DNA from: Corythucha ciliata
Taxonomy: Eukaryota > Arthropoda > Insecta > Hemiptera > Tingidae
Length of the DNA stretch: 64,000 nucleotides
Direction of reading: 5' to 3'
NCBI GenBank assembly: GCA_038030265.1
Contig: CM075942.1
Span: 63,430,926 to 63,494,925, forward strand
Part shown: one piece after another, positions 42,103 to 52,250 of the stretch
Position numbering within the stretch: the stretch's first letter is position 1
Layout: the number at the start of each line of letters is the position of its first letter
Notes under the pieces: generated by a model
Databases searched by the model: none
Seen by the model: the letters and a program-made list of their open reading frames with translations, nothing else
What the model was told of the DNA's origin: nothing
Translations under genes and position numbers: made by a program

Positions 42103-43070
42103 ACTTTGGCAACGTGACCTATTTTATTACAAGAGTCACATTTAATTTGTGAACGATCACGCTTGCAGTCAGTTACTCTGTGACCACTTATCCCACACCT
42201 GAAACAGAGGTTATCGATACCGAGGGACTGATAATTGGGTCTACTGTACCGAGTATGAAAATTGCGAGTGTCTGATGATCGGAAAGCTGACCGTGAACCA
42301 GGACGACTTGTAGAACGGCGGCGAATGGAAGAGGAGGAAACCTTGTGAGTGTCGTCACTGCAGCTGTCATCAAACGTTGAAACAGCGTGCGAAGTACGCT
42401 TGGTTAGTTCCTTGCTCTCTACTCTCGACGCTTCGAGAGCGATTGCTTTAGTTAAAACGTCATCGAATTTTACGGCGTCGGACTGTAAAATTTGCTCGCG
42501 AAGCCAGTCTTCGCGTAAGCCTCTAACAAATTGGGCTCGGAGGAAAATTTCTGAAACTGAGACGGATTGATTACACTGGCATTTGATCGAAAACTCACAG
42601 TCGGCAAGGGCATTTTGCAAATCTGCGACGAATTCTGCCACGGACTGTCGGTCTTGCTGATATATATTAAGAAAATAGTGTTGGGAAACGACGAAACTTT
42701 TCCGAGGCGTGAGCATTTGCTTAAATGCTGCAATTAAAGCATCGTACGGGAGATTTTTGACAGATTTATCGGGTCCAAGAAACGCGGCAATGTTATTGTA
42801 ATGGACTGAGCCAATCGACGCACACAATAATTGGGCAATTTTTTCTTCTGAAGTGACATTTTTCATTGAACAGTAATTGTCGAAACGTTCGAGGTAATAT
42901 GAAAGTTTTTCTCGTCTGGGATCGAAATTTTCAAAAGGCAAAATGGATGAATAATTCACCTGATCAATTGTGCGCTGTTCGGGACGGGTTCGCTCTAACA
43001 ATTGAACGAGTAATGCTTCCTGCTGCTGTTGAAAAACGGCAAGGAGTTGCTGAAACTGATCCGCGTCCAT
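41991..43070 (-). CDS. Gypsy-2 gag, intact, two zinc knuckles
   Basis: Capsid/nucleocapsid precursor of 359 aa from the ATG at 43070 (MDADQFQQLLAVFQQQQ). It has a Gln-rich N-terminus and a capsid helical region with FENFDPRREKLSYYLERFDN and HYFLNIYQQDRQSVAEFV. A Ser/Arg-rich linker leads to two CCHC knuckles, CFRCGISGHRVTDC and CDSCNKIGHVAKVC, for RNA packaging. There are no internal stops. A second, nearly identical copy lies at 44595-45659. Confidence 0.93.
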   Translation of the reverse strand: MDADQFQQLLAVFQQQQEALLVQLLERTRPEQRTIDQVNYSSILPFENFDPRREKLSYYLERFDNYCSMKNVTSEEKIAQLLCASIGSVHYNNIAAFLGPDKSVKNLPYDALIAAFKQMLTPRKSFVVSQHYFLNIYQQDRQSVAEFVADLQNALADCEFSIKCQCNQSVSVSEIFLRAQFVRGLREDWLREQILQSDAVKFDDVLTKAIALEASRVESKELTKRTSHAVSTFDDSCSDDTHKVSSSSIRRRSTSRPGSRSAFRSSDTRNFHTRYSRPNYQSLGIDNLCFRCGISGHRVTDCKRDRSQIKCDSCNKIGHVAKVCFTTLTKPSPPRTNLAPPSSLHTLSDDCFTSEHSYG

Positions 43071-43152
43071 CAGAAAGAAAATTATACTCGAAACTTGAAA
43101 AGAGATGCAACGTATCACGACGATGTTGTTGTTTTAATCCTCGTCGCCAAAC

Positions 43153-43331
43153 TGTTGTAACTTTTGAGGTCTTTGTATGAGGACCTTGAATTATTGTGAA
43201 AAAGGAAAAGAAAAAATGCACGTTTAGTTTTTAGAACTTGAAGGAAAAACTGACTTCTTTTTTTATTAAAATTGAATAAATAATCATTTGTCCAGTAATA
43301 AATACTGTAGTGAGTAGTGAAGGATATAACA
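43153..43331 (-). repeat. Gypsy-2 5' LTR
   Basis: 179 bp. It differs from the 3' LTR mainly by single-base length changes in A- and T-runs. The primer site TGGCGACGAGG lies directly inside it. Confidence 0.93.
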
Positions 43332-44078
43332 GGTGGCCTAGCCTTAAGTGCCACAAGATTTGATCCGTTGGTTTGGCTACGGTGATGGTGGCGTTGGCTT
43401 GATGCGGTTTAGACAATCAAATTTGTACAGACCATTTTTGACGGAGCCGGTGGCGAATGGTTCCACCCCGACGACGATATTTTGTAAGTCGTCGTAAATT
43501 TTGCATCCGGTGGAGTCGAAGATCACACTAAATCCCTTTTTCACAAAAGTGCTGACAGATAACAAATTTGCAGCTAGACCGGGTATGTGTTTTACCCCGG
43601 AAATTGTCCGTTTATGGCCAGACTTTAGGATGACAGGGATTTCTCCTTGGCCTTCAATTGGTAAAGTGGCTTTATTTGTGGCTGAAATTTATTTGTCACT
43701 AACGGTTTCGATGTAATTTCTTAGCAAGTCATCGCGCGTGCACAGGTGAGCAGTTGAGCCACTGTCAATATACCAACAGTCGTCCGATGCACCCGTACCA
43801 AGAGCGGTTATCATCGCCCTGGTTCTCAGGGCGAGCTCTGGGTTGAAATTTTTGAGGTTGTAGGGCGTATTGATCGGAGGTGCACTGACTTTTCCAGTGA
43901 GTGGGTTTTCGACATCGGTGACAATAGGGTTCTTATTTTTACGCGTGTAGAGAGCATTTGTATTTTCACTCACTTGAGATTGGTTTCGCGTACTGTCCCA
44001 CTTGGTGTCTTGTAAGAGTTTAGTCTTTACAAAATCGCTCGTTATTTTGGTTGATGAGCTTTCTAATGCCATTATCAT
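43332..44078 (-). pseudogene. Ty1/Copia gag C-terminus, protease and pre-integrase (duplication copy 1)
   Basis: On the minus strand from 44078: MIMALESSSTKITSDFVKTK, then protease DDCWYIDSGSTAHLC with the catalytic D-S-G, then GAG-pre-integrase ending ILWHLRLGH at the Gypsy-2 boundary. Frameshifts separate the parts, and the zinc knuckle near 43920 is disrupted in this copy. Copia proteases process the single gag-pol polyprotein. Confidence 0.87.
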
Positions 44079-44120
44079 AGGCTCATATGTTGCGGGTAAG
44101 CCTTGGCAGCTAGCATTTTG

Positions 44121-44600
44121 GGTGGTGGGAGATATGTTTAGGACCTTTTCAGACGTTAAATCAACTTGTTTGCACAGTGAAATTTATTGTTTTGACATTA
44201 AATTCACTGTTCTTAACAGGAAAAGTGAGATCAACTCAGTATACCCAGTGTTTTCGACTCTTTGGAAGTGAATAATACCTTTTACGGTTTTACTTATGCC
44301 TAGGTTTATTTCACTGTTCACCGTTACCGTTCGTCAGTAATATTCACCTTTCCGAGCAGAACGGTCAAATACACCGAGCACTACGCGGTGATAGATACCG
44401 CTGTAACAGTAGATATTACAATAAAACAGAGTTTTTTACTGTTTATGTTGGTTACCGCTTACGACAGGTGTTTTTCACCTTTTTAATAAGTATAAATTAC
44501 TAAAAAAAAATATGAAACTCACTGTCTTCTCAGTTATTTAAACTGTTTTGTAATTTACTGATCAAAAATCGTAAACGGTTAAGTCCCATTTTTCTCAGTG
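44121..44600. mobile_element. Fragment of a CACTGAG-type element at the duplication junction
   Basis: Lies exactly between the two duplication copies. Its right end CATTTTTCTCAGTG matches the terminal repeat of the element at 33132-35053. Its interior shares the same dense CACCG/CGGTGA vocabulary (CACCGTTACCGTTCG, CGGTGATAGATACCG). The left end is not a recognisable terminal repeat, so it is truncated there. Confidence 0.7.
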
Positions 44601-45659
44601 TGTGAAACAATCGTCGGACAAAGTGTGCAACGACGAAGGGGGTGCTAAATTCGTTCGAGGAGGCGATGGTTTCGTTAGCGTTGTGAAACAAACTTTGGCA
44701 ACGTGACCTATTTTATTACAAGAGTCACATTTAATTTGTGAACGATCACGCTTGCAGTCAGTTACTCTGTGACCACTTATCCCACACCTGAAACAGAGGT
44801 TATCGATACCGAGGGACTGATAATTGGGTCTACTGTACCGAGTATGAAAATTGCGAGTGTCTGATGATCGGAAAGCTGACCGTGAACCAGGACGACTTGT
44901 AGAACGGCGGCGAATGGAAGAGGAGGAAACCTTGTGAGTGTCGTCACTGCAGCTGTCATCAAACGTTGAAACAGCGTGCGAAGTACGCTTGGTTAGTTCC
45001 TTGCTCTCTACTCTCGACGCTTCGAGAGCGATTGCTTTAGTTAAAACGTCATCGAATTTTACGGCGTCGGACTGTAAAATTTGCTCGCGAAGCCAGTCGT
45101 CGCGTAAGCCTCTAACAAATTGGGCTCGGAGAAAAATTTCTGAAACTGAGACGGATTGATTACACTGGCATTTGATCGAAAACTCACAGTCGGCAAGGGC
45201 TTTTTGCAAATCTGCGACGAATTCTGCCACGGACTGTCGGTCTTGCTGATATATATTAAGAAAATAGTGTTGGGAAACGACGACACTTTTCCGAGGCGTG
45301 AGCATTTGCTTAAACGCTGCAATTAAAGCATCGTACGGGAGATTTTTGACAGATTTATCGGGACCAAGAAACGCGGCAAGGTTATTGTAATGGACTGAGC
45401 CAATCGACGCACACAATAATTGGGCAATTTTTTCTTCTGAAGTGACATTTTTCATTGAACAGTAATTATCGAAACGTTCGAGGTAATATGAAAGTTTTTC
45501 TCGTCTGGGATCGAAATTTTCAAAAGGCGAAATGGATGAATAATTCACCTGATCAATTGTGCGCTGTTCGGGACGGGTTCGCTCTAACAATTGAACGAGT
45601 AATGCTTCCTGCTGCTGTTGAAAAACGGCAAGGAGTTGCTGAAACTGATCCGCGTCCAT
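44595..45659 (-). CDS. Gypsy-2 gag, second copy from the duplication
   Basis: 354 aa from the ATG at 45659, nearly identical to the copy at 41991-43070 with both CCHC knuckles. The frame ends after SDDCF, where the duplication stops and element-fragment sequence supplies the last codon and stop. Protease and everything downstream are missing. Confidence 0.9.
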   Translation of the reverse strand: MDADQFQQLLAVFQQQQEALLVQLLERTRPEQRTIDQVNYSSISPFENFDPRREKLSYYLERFDNYCSMKNVTSEEKIAQLLCASIGSVHYNNLAAFLGPDKSVKNLPYDALIAAFKQMLTPRKSVVVSQHYFLNIYQQDRQSVAEFVADLQKALADCEFSIKCQCNQSVSVSEIFLRAQFVRGLRDDWLREQILQSDAVKFDDVLTKAIALEASRVESKELTKRTSHAVSTFDDSCSDDTHKVSSSSIRRRSTSRPGSRSAFRSSDTRNFHTRYSRPNYQSLGIDNLCFRCGISGHRVTDCKRDRSQIKCDSCNKIGHVAKVCFTTLTKPSPPRTNLAPPSSLHTLSDDCFTH

Positions 45660-46715
45660 CAGAAAGAAAATTATACTCGAAACTTGAAAAAGAGATGCAA
45701 CGTATCACGACAATGTTGTTGTTTTAATCCTCGTCGCCAAACTGTTGTAACTTTTGAGGTCTTTGTATGAGGACCTTGGAATTATTGTGAAAAAGGAAAA
45801 AGAAAAAATGCACGTTTAGTTTTTAGAACTTGAAAGGAAAAACTGACTTCTTCTTTTTATTAAAATTGAATAAATAATCATTTGTCCAGTAATAAATACT
45901 GTAGTGAGTAGTGAAGGATATAACAGGTGGCCTAGCCTTAAGTGCCACAAGATTTGATCCGTTGGTTTGGCTACGGTGATGGTGGCGTTGGCTTGATGCG
46001 GTTTTAGACAATTAAATTTGTACAACCATTTTTGACGGAGCCGGTGGCGAATGGTTCCACCCCGACGACGATATTTTGTAAGTCGTCGTAAATTTTGCAT
46101 CCGGTGGAGTCGAAGATCACACTAAATCCCTTTTTCACAAAAGTGCTGACAGATAACAAATTTGCAGCTAGACCGGGTATGTGTTTTACCCCGGAAATTG
46201 TCCGTTTATGGCCAGACTTTAGGATGACAGGGATTTCTCCTTGGCCTTCAATTGGTAAAGTGGCTTTATTTGTGGCTGAAATCTATTTGTCACTAACGGT
46301 TTCGATGTAATTTCTTAGCAAGTCATCGCGCGTGCACAGGTGAGCAGTTGAGCCACTGTCAATATACCAACAGTCGTCCGATGCACCCGTACCAAGAGCG
46401 GTTATCATCGTCCTGGTTCTCAGGGCGAGCTCTGGGTTGAAATTTTTGAGGTTGTAGGGCGTATTGATCGGAGGTGCACTGACTTTTCCAGTGAGTGGGT
46501 TTTCGACATCGGTGACAATAGGGCTTCTTATTTTTACGCGTGTAGAGAGCATTTGTATTTTCACTCACTTGAGATTGGTTTCGCGTACTGTCCCACTTGG
46601 TGTCTTGTAAGAGTTTAGTCTTTACAAAATCGCTCGTTATTTTGGTTGATGAGCTTTCTAATGCCATTATCATAGGCTCATATGTTGCGGGTAAGCCTTG
46701 GCAGCTAGCATTTTG
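44601..46715. repeat. 2.1-kb tandem segmental duplication, copy 2
   Basis: Starts TGTGAAACAATCG directly after TTTTTCTCAG and ends GCAGCTAGCATTTTG. Beyond that point only this copy continues into the upstream part of Copia gag, so copy 2 keeps the original 5' Copia context. Confidence 0.95.
45743..45925 (-). repeat. Gypsy-2 5' LTR, duplicated copy
   Basis: 183 bp, bordered by the same GGTGGCCTAGCC Copia sequence as the LTR at 43153-43331. Confidence 0.93.
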
Positions 46716-47128
46716 TCGTCGACAGGTTTGTCAGCAGCGAAGTGGACATGGCTTCGTTAACATAATGCTCCATTGAGTCGAATTTGTCTAGCCGAATTGA
46801 ACATAAAAGACGTAATAATGTTAATCGACGGTGCAAACCTTTGTCTTCGAACGCTTGCTGTAACGGCTCCCAAGCCTCTTTGGCCGTTGTTGCTTTCATG
46901 ACGTGACGATAGGTCGCCTTGTCCAGAGAATGATTTATTTTTGAAAGAGCTTTTTCCTCGCGACGAACATTCTCTTGTTTGTCCTGCGGGAGCTAGAGTC
47001 TCGACGAAACAATTCCACAGCCATTCGTGCTTTAACAAGTTTGTCATTTGGAATTTCCAAGCGTTGTACTCCTCGCGGGCTTTTAATTTTTCGAGTCACG
47101 CGGTAACAAGTGAAGTTGACTCACTCAT
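45926..47128 (-). pseudogene. Ty1/Copia gag, protease and pre-integrase (duplication copy 2)
   Basis: The ATG at 47128 opens MSESTSLVTA, then an in-frame TGA, then LEKLKAREEYNAWKFQMTNL, the typical Copia gag start. UBN2-type gag sequence EAWEPLQQAFEDKGLHRR and LDKFDSMEHYVNE follow at 46705-46899. A CHRCRKPTHWKSQC zinc knuckle, protease DDCWYIDSGSTAHLC and ILWHLRLGH then run down to the Gypsy LTR. Stops and frameshifts make it inactive. This copy keeps the zinc knuckle that copy 1 lost. No Copia LTR could be identified upstream of 47160. Confidence 0.88.
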
Positions 47129-47160
47129 TTTTCAATATTTTTTGACCGGCACGAATAAAA

Positions 47161-47663
47161 GTTAAAAAAAAAAAAAAAAAAATGGAAAAACTTCTGGACA
47201 CATAACCTATTGAAGGTAGAGGTCCTAATTAGTATTTTTAAGCCACGGAATTGATTAAGTATTTTATTTAACACAATAATTAATTGTACGAGCACATTGT
47301 TCGATGGCTTCATGAATGACGACTAATAAGAGGTTACAACAGAGAGAAATAGAGAACGAGCCATAAACGAACAGTCTTACCAGAGTTGGGTTATATTATC
47401 TTTCTTGGTTCCCCCAAATTTATTACAGTATTGAGTGATTTACTTAAATTTACTTAATTTAAATGTTCTAAAAGTTTTTTTATGTTTTATGAGGTGAAAT
47501 TTAGGTCTATTGTATGCAATTCATCCACAGACGGTGATAGTTTCTCTCAATTTTCAGTCACAGGCAGAACAGAATGTGTATTCCCCACATCGCTCGGCCA
47601 AGAAGTCTTGTTCCTATGTCACTTGGAAAATGAATTTTGACCAGAGAATCATCAAAACGTGTT
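47161..47663. other. Unassigned interval upstream of Copia gag
   Basis: Begins with a 17-base A-run at 47165. It might include the Copia leader and LTR, but no direct repeat or primer site could be found. Confidence 0.4.
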
Positions 47664-48090
47664 CTTTTGACTTATTATTTCTCAATAATAAGTCTTTGTA
47701 ATCGTATCGCAAAAACATTTTTTTGACCCCCCCTCAAAATTTGTAGTTTTACGTTTCAAAGTGCGTAGAATCCAAATCTGCAACAACAAAAAAAATGTCC
47801 GTCCGCCGTCCGGGCCATATCTTGCCCTAGGATTGCTCGAAAAAACTCGTTCTTTCGCACATAGACTCCATTTGGGGTCTAGTTGGTCCTAACATCTGAT
47901 CAGTTTGATCAAATAACTCCCTGGGGTTTTATGGGCCAAAAGCGGGTCCAAAATGGGGATTTTCAAAGGATTTGGGATCATCGGGGTGTGGGGTGTCGAT
48001 TTTCATGTAATTTCAAGCCGGATTTGACTACATCGATAAATAATAAACCCACAGTCGAAATAATAAGGCAGTGTTCGATAATTCGCAGCG
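47664..48090 (-). repeat. Dispersed repeat copy 2, with the empty site
   Basis: Uninterrupted counterpart of 33022-35379 in reverse complement. The empty target is GGGATCA-TC-GGGG at 47974-47986. It carries 14 extra bases (TGATCAGTTTGATC) near 47900 relative to copy 1. Confidence 0.9.
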
Positions 48091-48144
48091 TTTTATTCTA
48101 TAATACACAAATGGCGTATATTCGACCGATCCAAAAAGAACGAA

Positions 48145-48237
48145 ATGCCGGTGAACTACACGTTTGTTGGGTGCTACTCGAGGGCTGGAAAGGACCGTGT
48201 ATCCTTCTTCAAATTCTTTTCCAAGCATCAGGGTGAG
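48145..48237 (+). pseudogene. THAP-like zinc-finger N-terminus, partial
   Basis: The ATG at 48145 gives MPVNYTFVGCYSRAGKD and then VSFFKFFSKHQG. This resembles the start of THAP domains (MP..C.v.gC.sr.....vsFf.FP), which bind DNA in host factors and P-element-type transposases. The first zinc Cys is Tyr here and the FP is FF. The similarity ends at a possible splice donor (GGTGAGG, 48231). It is too short to assign confidently. Confidence 0.3.
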
Positions 48238-48239
48238 GT

Positions 48240-49139
48240 AATCTTCTTTAGCGCTATAAAAGGAGCACGTGAACATTCTACGTTAAGCATTTCTCAACGC
48301 TCGTTTCACACATACGCGGTACCACGAGGACCTCGCGTGTAATCCGCGTGAATGCCGCTTTCTCATCGAACAAAGTAATATATACCGCACATATGTAAAG
48401 GTGTGCGTGGTCACTCACTACGCGGTAGCCAAAACCGCGCCGCTCGAAATCTCGTATATGTGTCAAACGAGCCTAACGCGCTAGTTAAAAGTTAAGTCAG
48501 TTCAAAATTGACGGGATGGCATCGTGAAAGGGTTTGAAATGAAACGATTGCTCCAGGGAAGCTTGACAAGACCAATCATTTTGTTACTAGTCACCCATTC
48601 GCGTTTAAGTTCCCGTGCCGATCTTTAAATTGTGAACTGGCCTATTTTCTTGAATAACAACGAAAAACTCACTCTTGTCATCACAAAGCCATTGTCTCCG
48701 GCATTACGAACTCCCGAAGTACTAACTAAGCCACTTCTGTCGACGTGGTGTGGTTCAAGTGATTTCAAATCGCGAAATTCCTCTTGTGTGAATGCACTCA
48801 CCACGTCAACTAGGTAATTTACATTACCCAAGCTCGACATCGCCGGGAAATGACGGGCGTCTTTCGAATTGCCACTAATGATTCTTTGTACTAGAAAAGA
48901 CACTACGATTGAACTAAGTTTCCCGATTTTTATTGATGACAAGATGTCAAATGTTGAGCGATTGGATACTCACGAGCAAGGACTGGCACCGATTTATTTT
49001 AATTTTTTTTTTTTTTTTTTTTAGATAGCGGCGATCCTTCCTTTGATAATCCCCCAGCGTTGTCACCAAAGTCGTATAGATACCAAGTCGTTTCTCTTCT
49101 GATAACGCGTGGTCACTAAAGCTAGAGGGAAAATTGCTC
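48240..49139. other. Unassigned interval
   Basis: TATAAAAGGAG at 48255 could be promoter-like but no gene follows. A 22-base T-run lies at 49001-49022. Frames at 48625-48942 have no recognisable domain. Confidence 0.4.
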
Positions 49140-49162
49140 CCGCCAGAGATGCACGTGAACCA

Positions 49163-49305
49163 GGGGGCCTGTTCTGCAAAATTTCATAGTGTTCCTAGGA
49201 ATATCCTTTCCACCCGTCCGACCCGAATTAAATCACATGTTGATGGGGAGAACGGGTGGAAAGAGACAGTGATAGTGACAGTCAAAAGTTATAGAACAGG
49301 CCCCC
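49163..49305. mobile_element. MITE with GGGGGCCTGTTCT ends (143 bp), PIF/Harbinger-like
   Basis: A perfect 13-bp inverted repeat GGGGGCCTGTTCT / AGAACAGGCCCCC. It interrupts the left terminal repeat of the MULE-like element. The right terminal repeat reads straight through at the corresponding point (GTTCACGT preceded by GGCGGCACA..CCAGG in inverse). The terminal motif resembles PIF/Harbinger MITEs, but the usual 3-bp TWA duplication is not evident. Confidence 0.83.
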
Positions 49306-49309
49306 TGGC

Positions 49310-50150
49310 GGCACACATATCACCAAACACGACGAAAATGGCGCCATTCGTTTGTTTACTGTTTGTTTTCGTTTGTTTAGCCCAAAGTTTCGTTTGTTTA
49401 GTCCAGCAAAACATGTATTTATAAGAAAATACATCATGTGTGCCGCCAACTTCACGCAACGGCACACATGACCCCAATCGTTTGTTTCGCTACATATTCA
49501 GACACAACTTCGTTTGTTTACGTTTGTTTACGTTTGTTTAGCCCAAATTTTCGTTTATTTAGCCCTGCAACATACAATTTTTAAAAACAAAATGTGTGCC
49601 GTCAACTTCACGCAACGGCACACATGACCCCAATCGTTTGTTTCGCTACATATTCGGACACAACTTCGTTTGTTTACGTTTGTTTAGCCCAAATTTTCGT
49701 TTATTTAGCCCTGCAACATACAATTTTTTAAAAAACAAAATGTGTGCCGCCAACTTCACGCAACGGCACACATGACCCCAATCGTTTGTTTCGCTACATA
49801 TTCGGACAGAACTTCGTTTGTTTACGTTTGTTTAGCCCAAATTTTCGTTTGTTTAGCCCAGCAAAACATGTATTTATGAGAAAATACATCATGTGTGCCG
49901 CCAACTTCACGCAACGGCACACATGACTACAATCGTTTGTTTCGCCACATATTCAGACATGGAATGGTTTTTCTCGTTTGTTTAGCCCAAATTCTTTTGC
50001 TTGTAGTATAAAAAGTTTAGCAAAATTCTTTTACCTTGCGGTATAAAAAGTTATAAAAACAAATTTGCGTCGTGAAATTCACGCAGCGGCACATACGAAT
50101 GTAATCGTTTGTTTAGGGGCACTCTCTGTAGCAACATAGTTTTTATACAT
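49310..50150 (+). repeat. Left arm tandem repeats of the MULE-like element
   Basis: About five units carrying TCGTTTGTTTAGCCCAAATT, CTTCACGCAACGGCACACAT and ATCGTTTGTTTCGCTACATA. Two unit forms alternate, AACATACAATTTTTAAAAAC and AACATGTATTTATAAGAAAA. Confidence 0.92.
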
Positions 50151-50739
50151 TTGTTTGGTCAAAATTTTCGTTTGTTTAGCTTTGCAATATACATTTTTTT
50201 ATCGTCAAAATTATTATCCCTCCAACTTTTTGTAGAGGCACTTATGAACCAAAAAGTTTTTTTAACTGGTACTTCGTATTTCCGTTTTGGGGAAGTCTGA
50301 ACGATTATGGTTGAACTGTCGTTGTTCTATTCGTCTTGAGCGATACGCAGTTGTACTGATTATAATAACTCGTGTGATTCACAAAGATTCGTTCATTATT
50401 CTTACTAATTCATTTTCATATTTACATTGTTTGGCTGTTTCGCCCTAATGTCTGTTCTGCATTGTATTATTCATTTTTTCGAAAAAGAAAATGAGGCCAG
50501 CCAACTTTGCGCAACGACACACATGATTATTTCTGTGTTTTTCTCCCTTTAAAATCATACTCAAGTAGTGTAAACTTCGGAATTAATAAAAAAAAAAATA
50601 ACACCATGATGTTGACACGGTCGCCGTTCCTAGAGGAGGTTGACGACCAAGGAAAATTGTGTATTTTTGGAAGGAAACAATTTGTTGTTAAAACGTTTTC
50701 CAGTTTTTAACTCATCCTGAGTGCTCAAAACATGCTCCG

Positions 50740-50960
50740 ATGGGGTTCCCCGTGTCCAAATTACCTACACGTCAGGTTTGCTGATGAACACAATCATCAC
50801 ATATTGATGCCGACGGACAGTAGCCCGTAAGCATTGCCACCACTCTTTGCAAATTGCGTCTTGGGAGTGACAACAACCATGCTGTTGCTCCTCCGTCCCA
50901 TACCGACATTACATTCCAGGAGCTAAGTACTAATGCGCGATATACTAATGAACTATTGGT
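50740..50960 (-). pseudogene. Possible LINE RNase H tail fragment
   Basis: The minus strand reads LLSLPRRNLQRVVAMLTGYC, which resembles the (L.R..LR.L.G.LTGHC) end of RNase H domains in Jockey/RTE-type LINE proteins. Only about 40 residues are recognisable and another frame is also open. Confidence 0.35.
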
Positions 50961-51499
50961 TGCAAGGAGACGGGTGATGGGAAATATTTTGTTGTTGGTG
51001 GCATGGAGAAGAAAACTTTCGCGGGTGAGATGACTCCCGCAAAGTTTTAAACTGCATCCGACGCTGACGCGCGCCTATCCTCTCGTCAGCACTTTTTTCT
51101 CTTCGTTTCAAAAGGGCCTTATTAACTAGCCTTTTCTAACAAATGATGACTCAGCTACACGCCTGTCTGGTGGATGTGGAAAGGGACCGAACACTTAGGA
51201 TAAATTCTGCTGGCCGTGGCATCTTCGGGCCGCACCAGCTTCTTAGCGTTCGCCCCCACTTTTATCTTTACGTTTTAGAGCGGCTTTCTTTCACTACAAT
51301 ATTGATGTCGTTCAGGTTATAAGTCGTTCGGACCCGTCTTTTTTAGTGTATTTCATTTTTGTATTTATTCTTGTTTTTAACAAATAAACGTACATGCGTA
51401 ACGACGTCCACCTTTGAGAACATCTTGGATATTGTGAGTGATTTATTTTTTGTTTTATTTCATTGTGCTCGTAATACTTATACATCATGCTGCATCATA

Positions 51500-52250
51500 G
51501 ATGCCAACAAACGATTGGGTTCATGTGTGCCGTTGCGTGTAGTTGGCGGCACACATGATGTATTTTCTTATAAATACATGTTTTGCTGGGCTAAACAAAC
51601 GAAAATTTGGGCTAAACAAAAGTAAACAAACGAAGTTCTATCCGAATATGTAGCGAAACAAACGATTGGGGTCATGTGTGCCGTTGCGTGAAGTTGGCGG
51701 CACACATTTTGTTTTTCAAAAAATTGTATGTTGCTGGGCTAAACAAACGAAAATTTGGTCTAAACAAACGTAAACAAACGACGCTCTGTCCGAATATGTA
51801 GCGAAACAAACGATTGGGTTCATGTGTGCCGTTGCGTGAAGTTGGCGGCACACATGATGTATTTTCTTATAAATACATGTTTTGCTGGGCTAAACAAACG
51901 AAAATTTGGGCTAAACAAACGAAAATTTGGGCTAAACAAACGAAGTGCTATCCGAATATGTAGCGAAACAAACGATTGGGGTCATGTGTGCCGTTGCGTG
52001 AAGTTGGCGGCACACATTTTGTTTTTCAAAAAATTGTATGTTGCAGGGCTAAACAAACGAAAATTTGGGCTAAACAAACGTAAACAAACGAAGTTCTGTC
52101 CGAATATGTAGCGAAACAAACGATTGGGGTCATGTGTGCCGTTGCGTGAAGTTGACGGCACACATTTTGTTTTTTAAAAATTGTATTTTGCAGGGCTAAG
52201 CAAACGAAAATTTGGGCTAAACAAACGTAAACAAACAGTAAACAAACGAA
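51500..52250 (-). repeat. Right arm tandem repeats of the MULE-like element
   Basis: Inverse of the left arm. Units of about 150 bp carry AAACAAACGATTGGGGTCAT, GTGCCGTTGCGTGAAGTTGG and GGGCTAAACAAACGAAAATT. Long frames through the array are produced by the repeat. Confidence 0.92.

Larger units (their letters stand above)
39959..43331 (-). mobile_element. Ty3/Gypsy LTR retrotransposon (Gypsy-2) lacking RT/RNase H
   Basis: A 3.4-kb element with 183- and 179-bp LTRs (TGTT..AACA on the minus strand), a polypurine tract AGTGGGGGAGAA at the 3' LTR and a primer site TGGCGACGAGGATTAAAAC at the 5' LTR. It carries an intact gag, a protease region and an intact integrase frame, but no RT or RNase H. 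The 5-bp duplication GGTGG (39954-39958 and 43332-43336) marks its insertion into Copia. It is non-autonomous by internal deletion. Confidence 0.93.
42012..44120. repeat. 2.1-kb tandem segmental duplication, copy 1
   Basis: Spans most of Gypsy-2 gag, its 5' LTR, and Copia pre-integrase to protease sequence. It matches 44601-46715 at very high identity, with a few substitutions and short indels. Because it crosses the Gypsy/Copia boundary, it arose after the Gypsy insertion. Confidence 0.95.

Noticed and set aside
49134..49477. Frames with FVCLLFVFVCLAQ and similar peptides
   Set aside because: They come from TCGTTTGTTTAGCCC repeats in the MULE arm.
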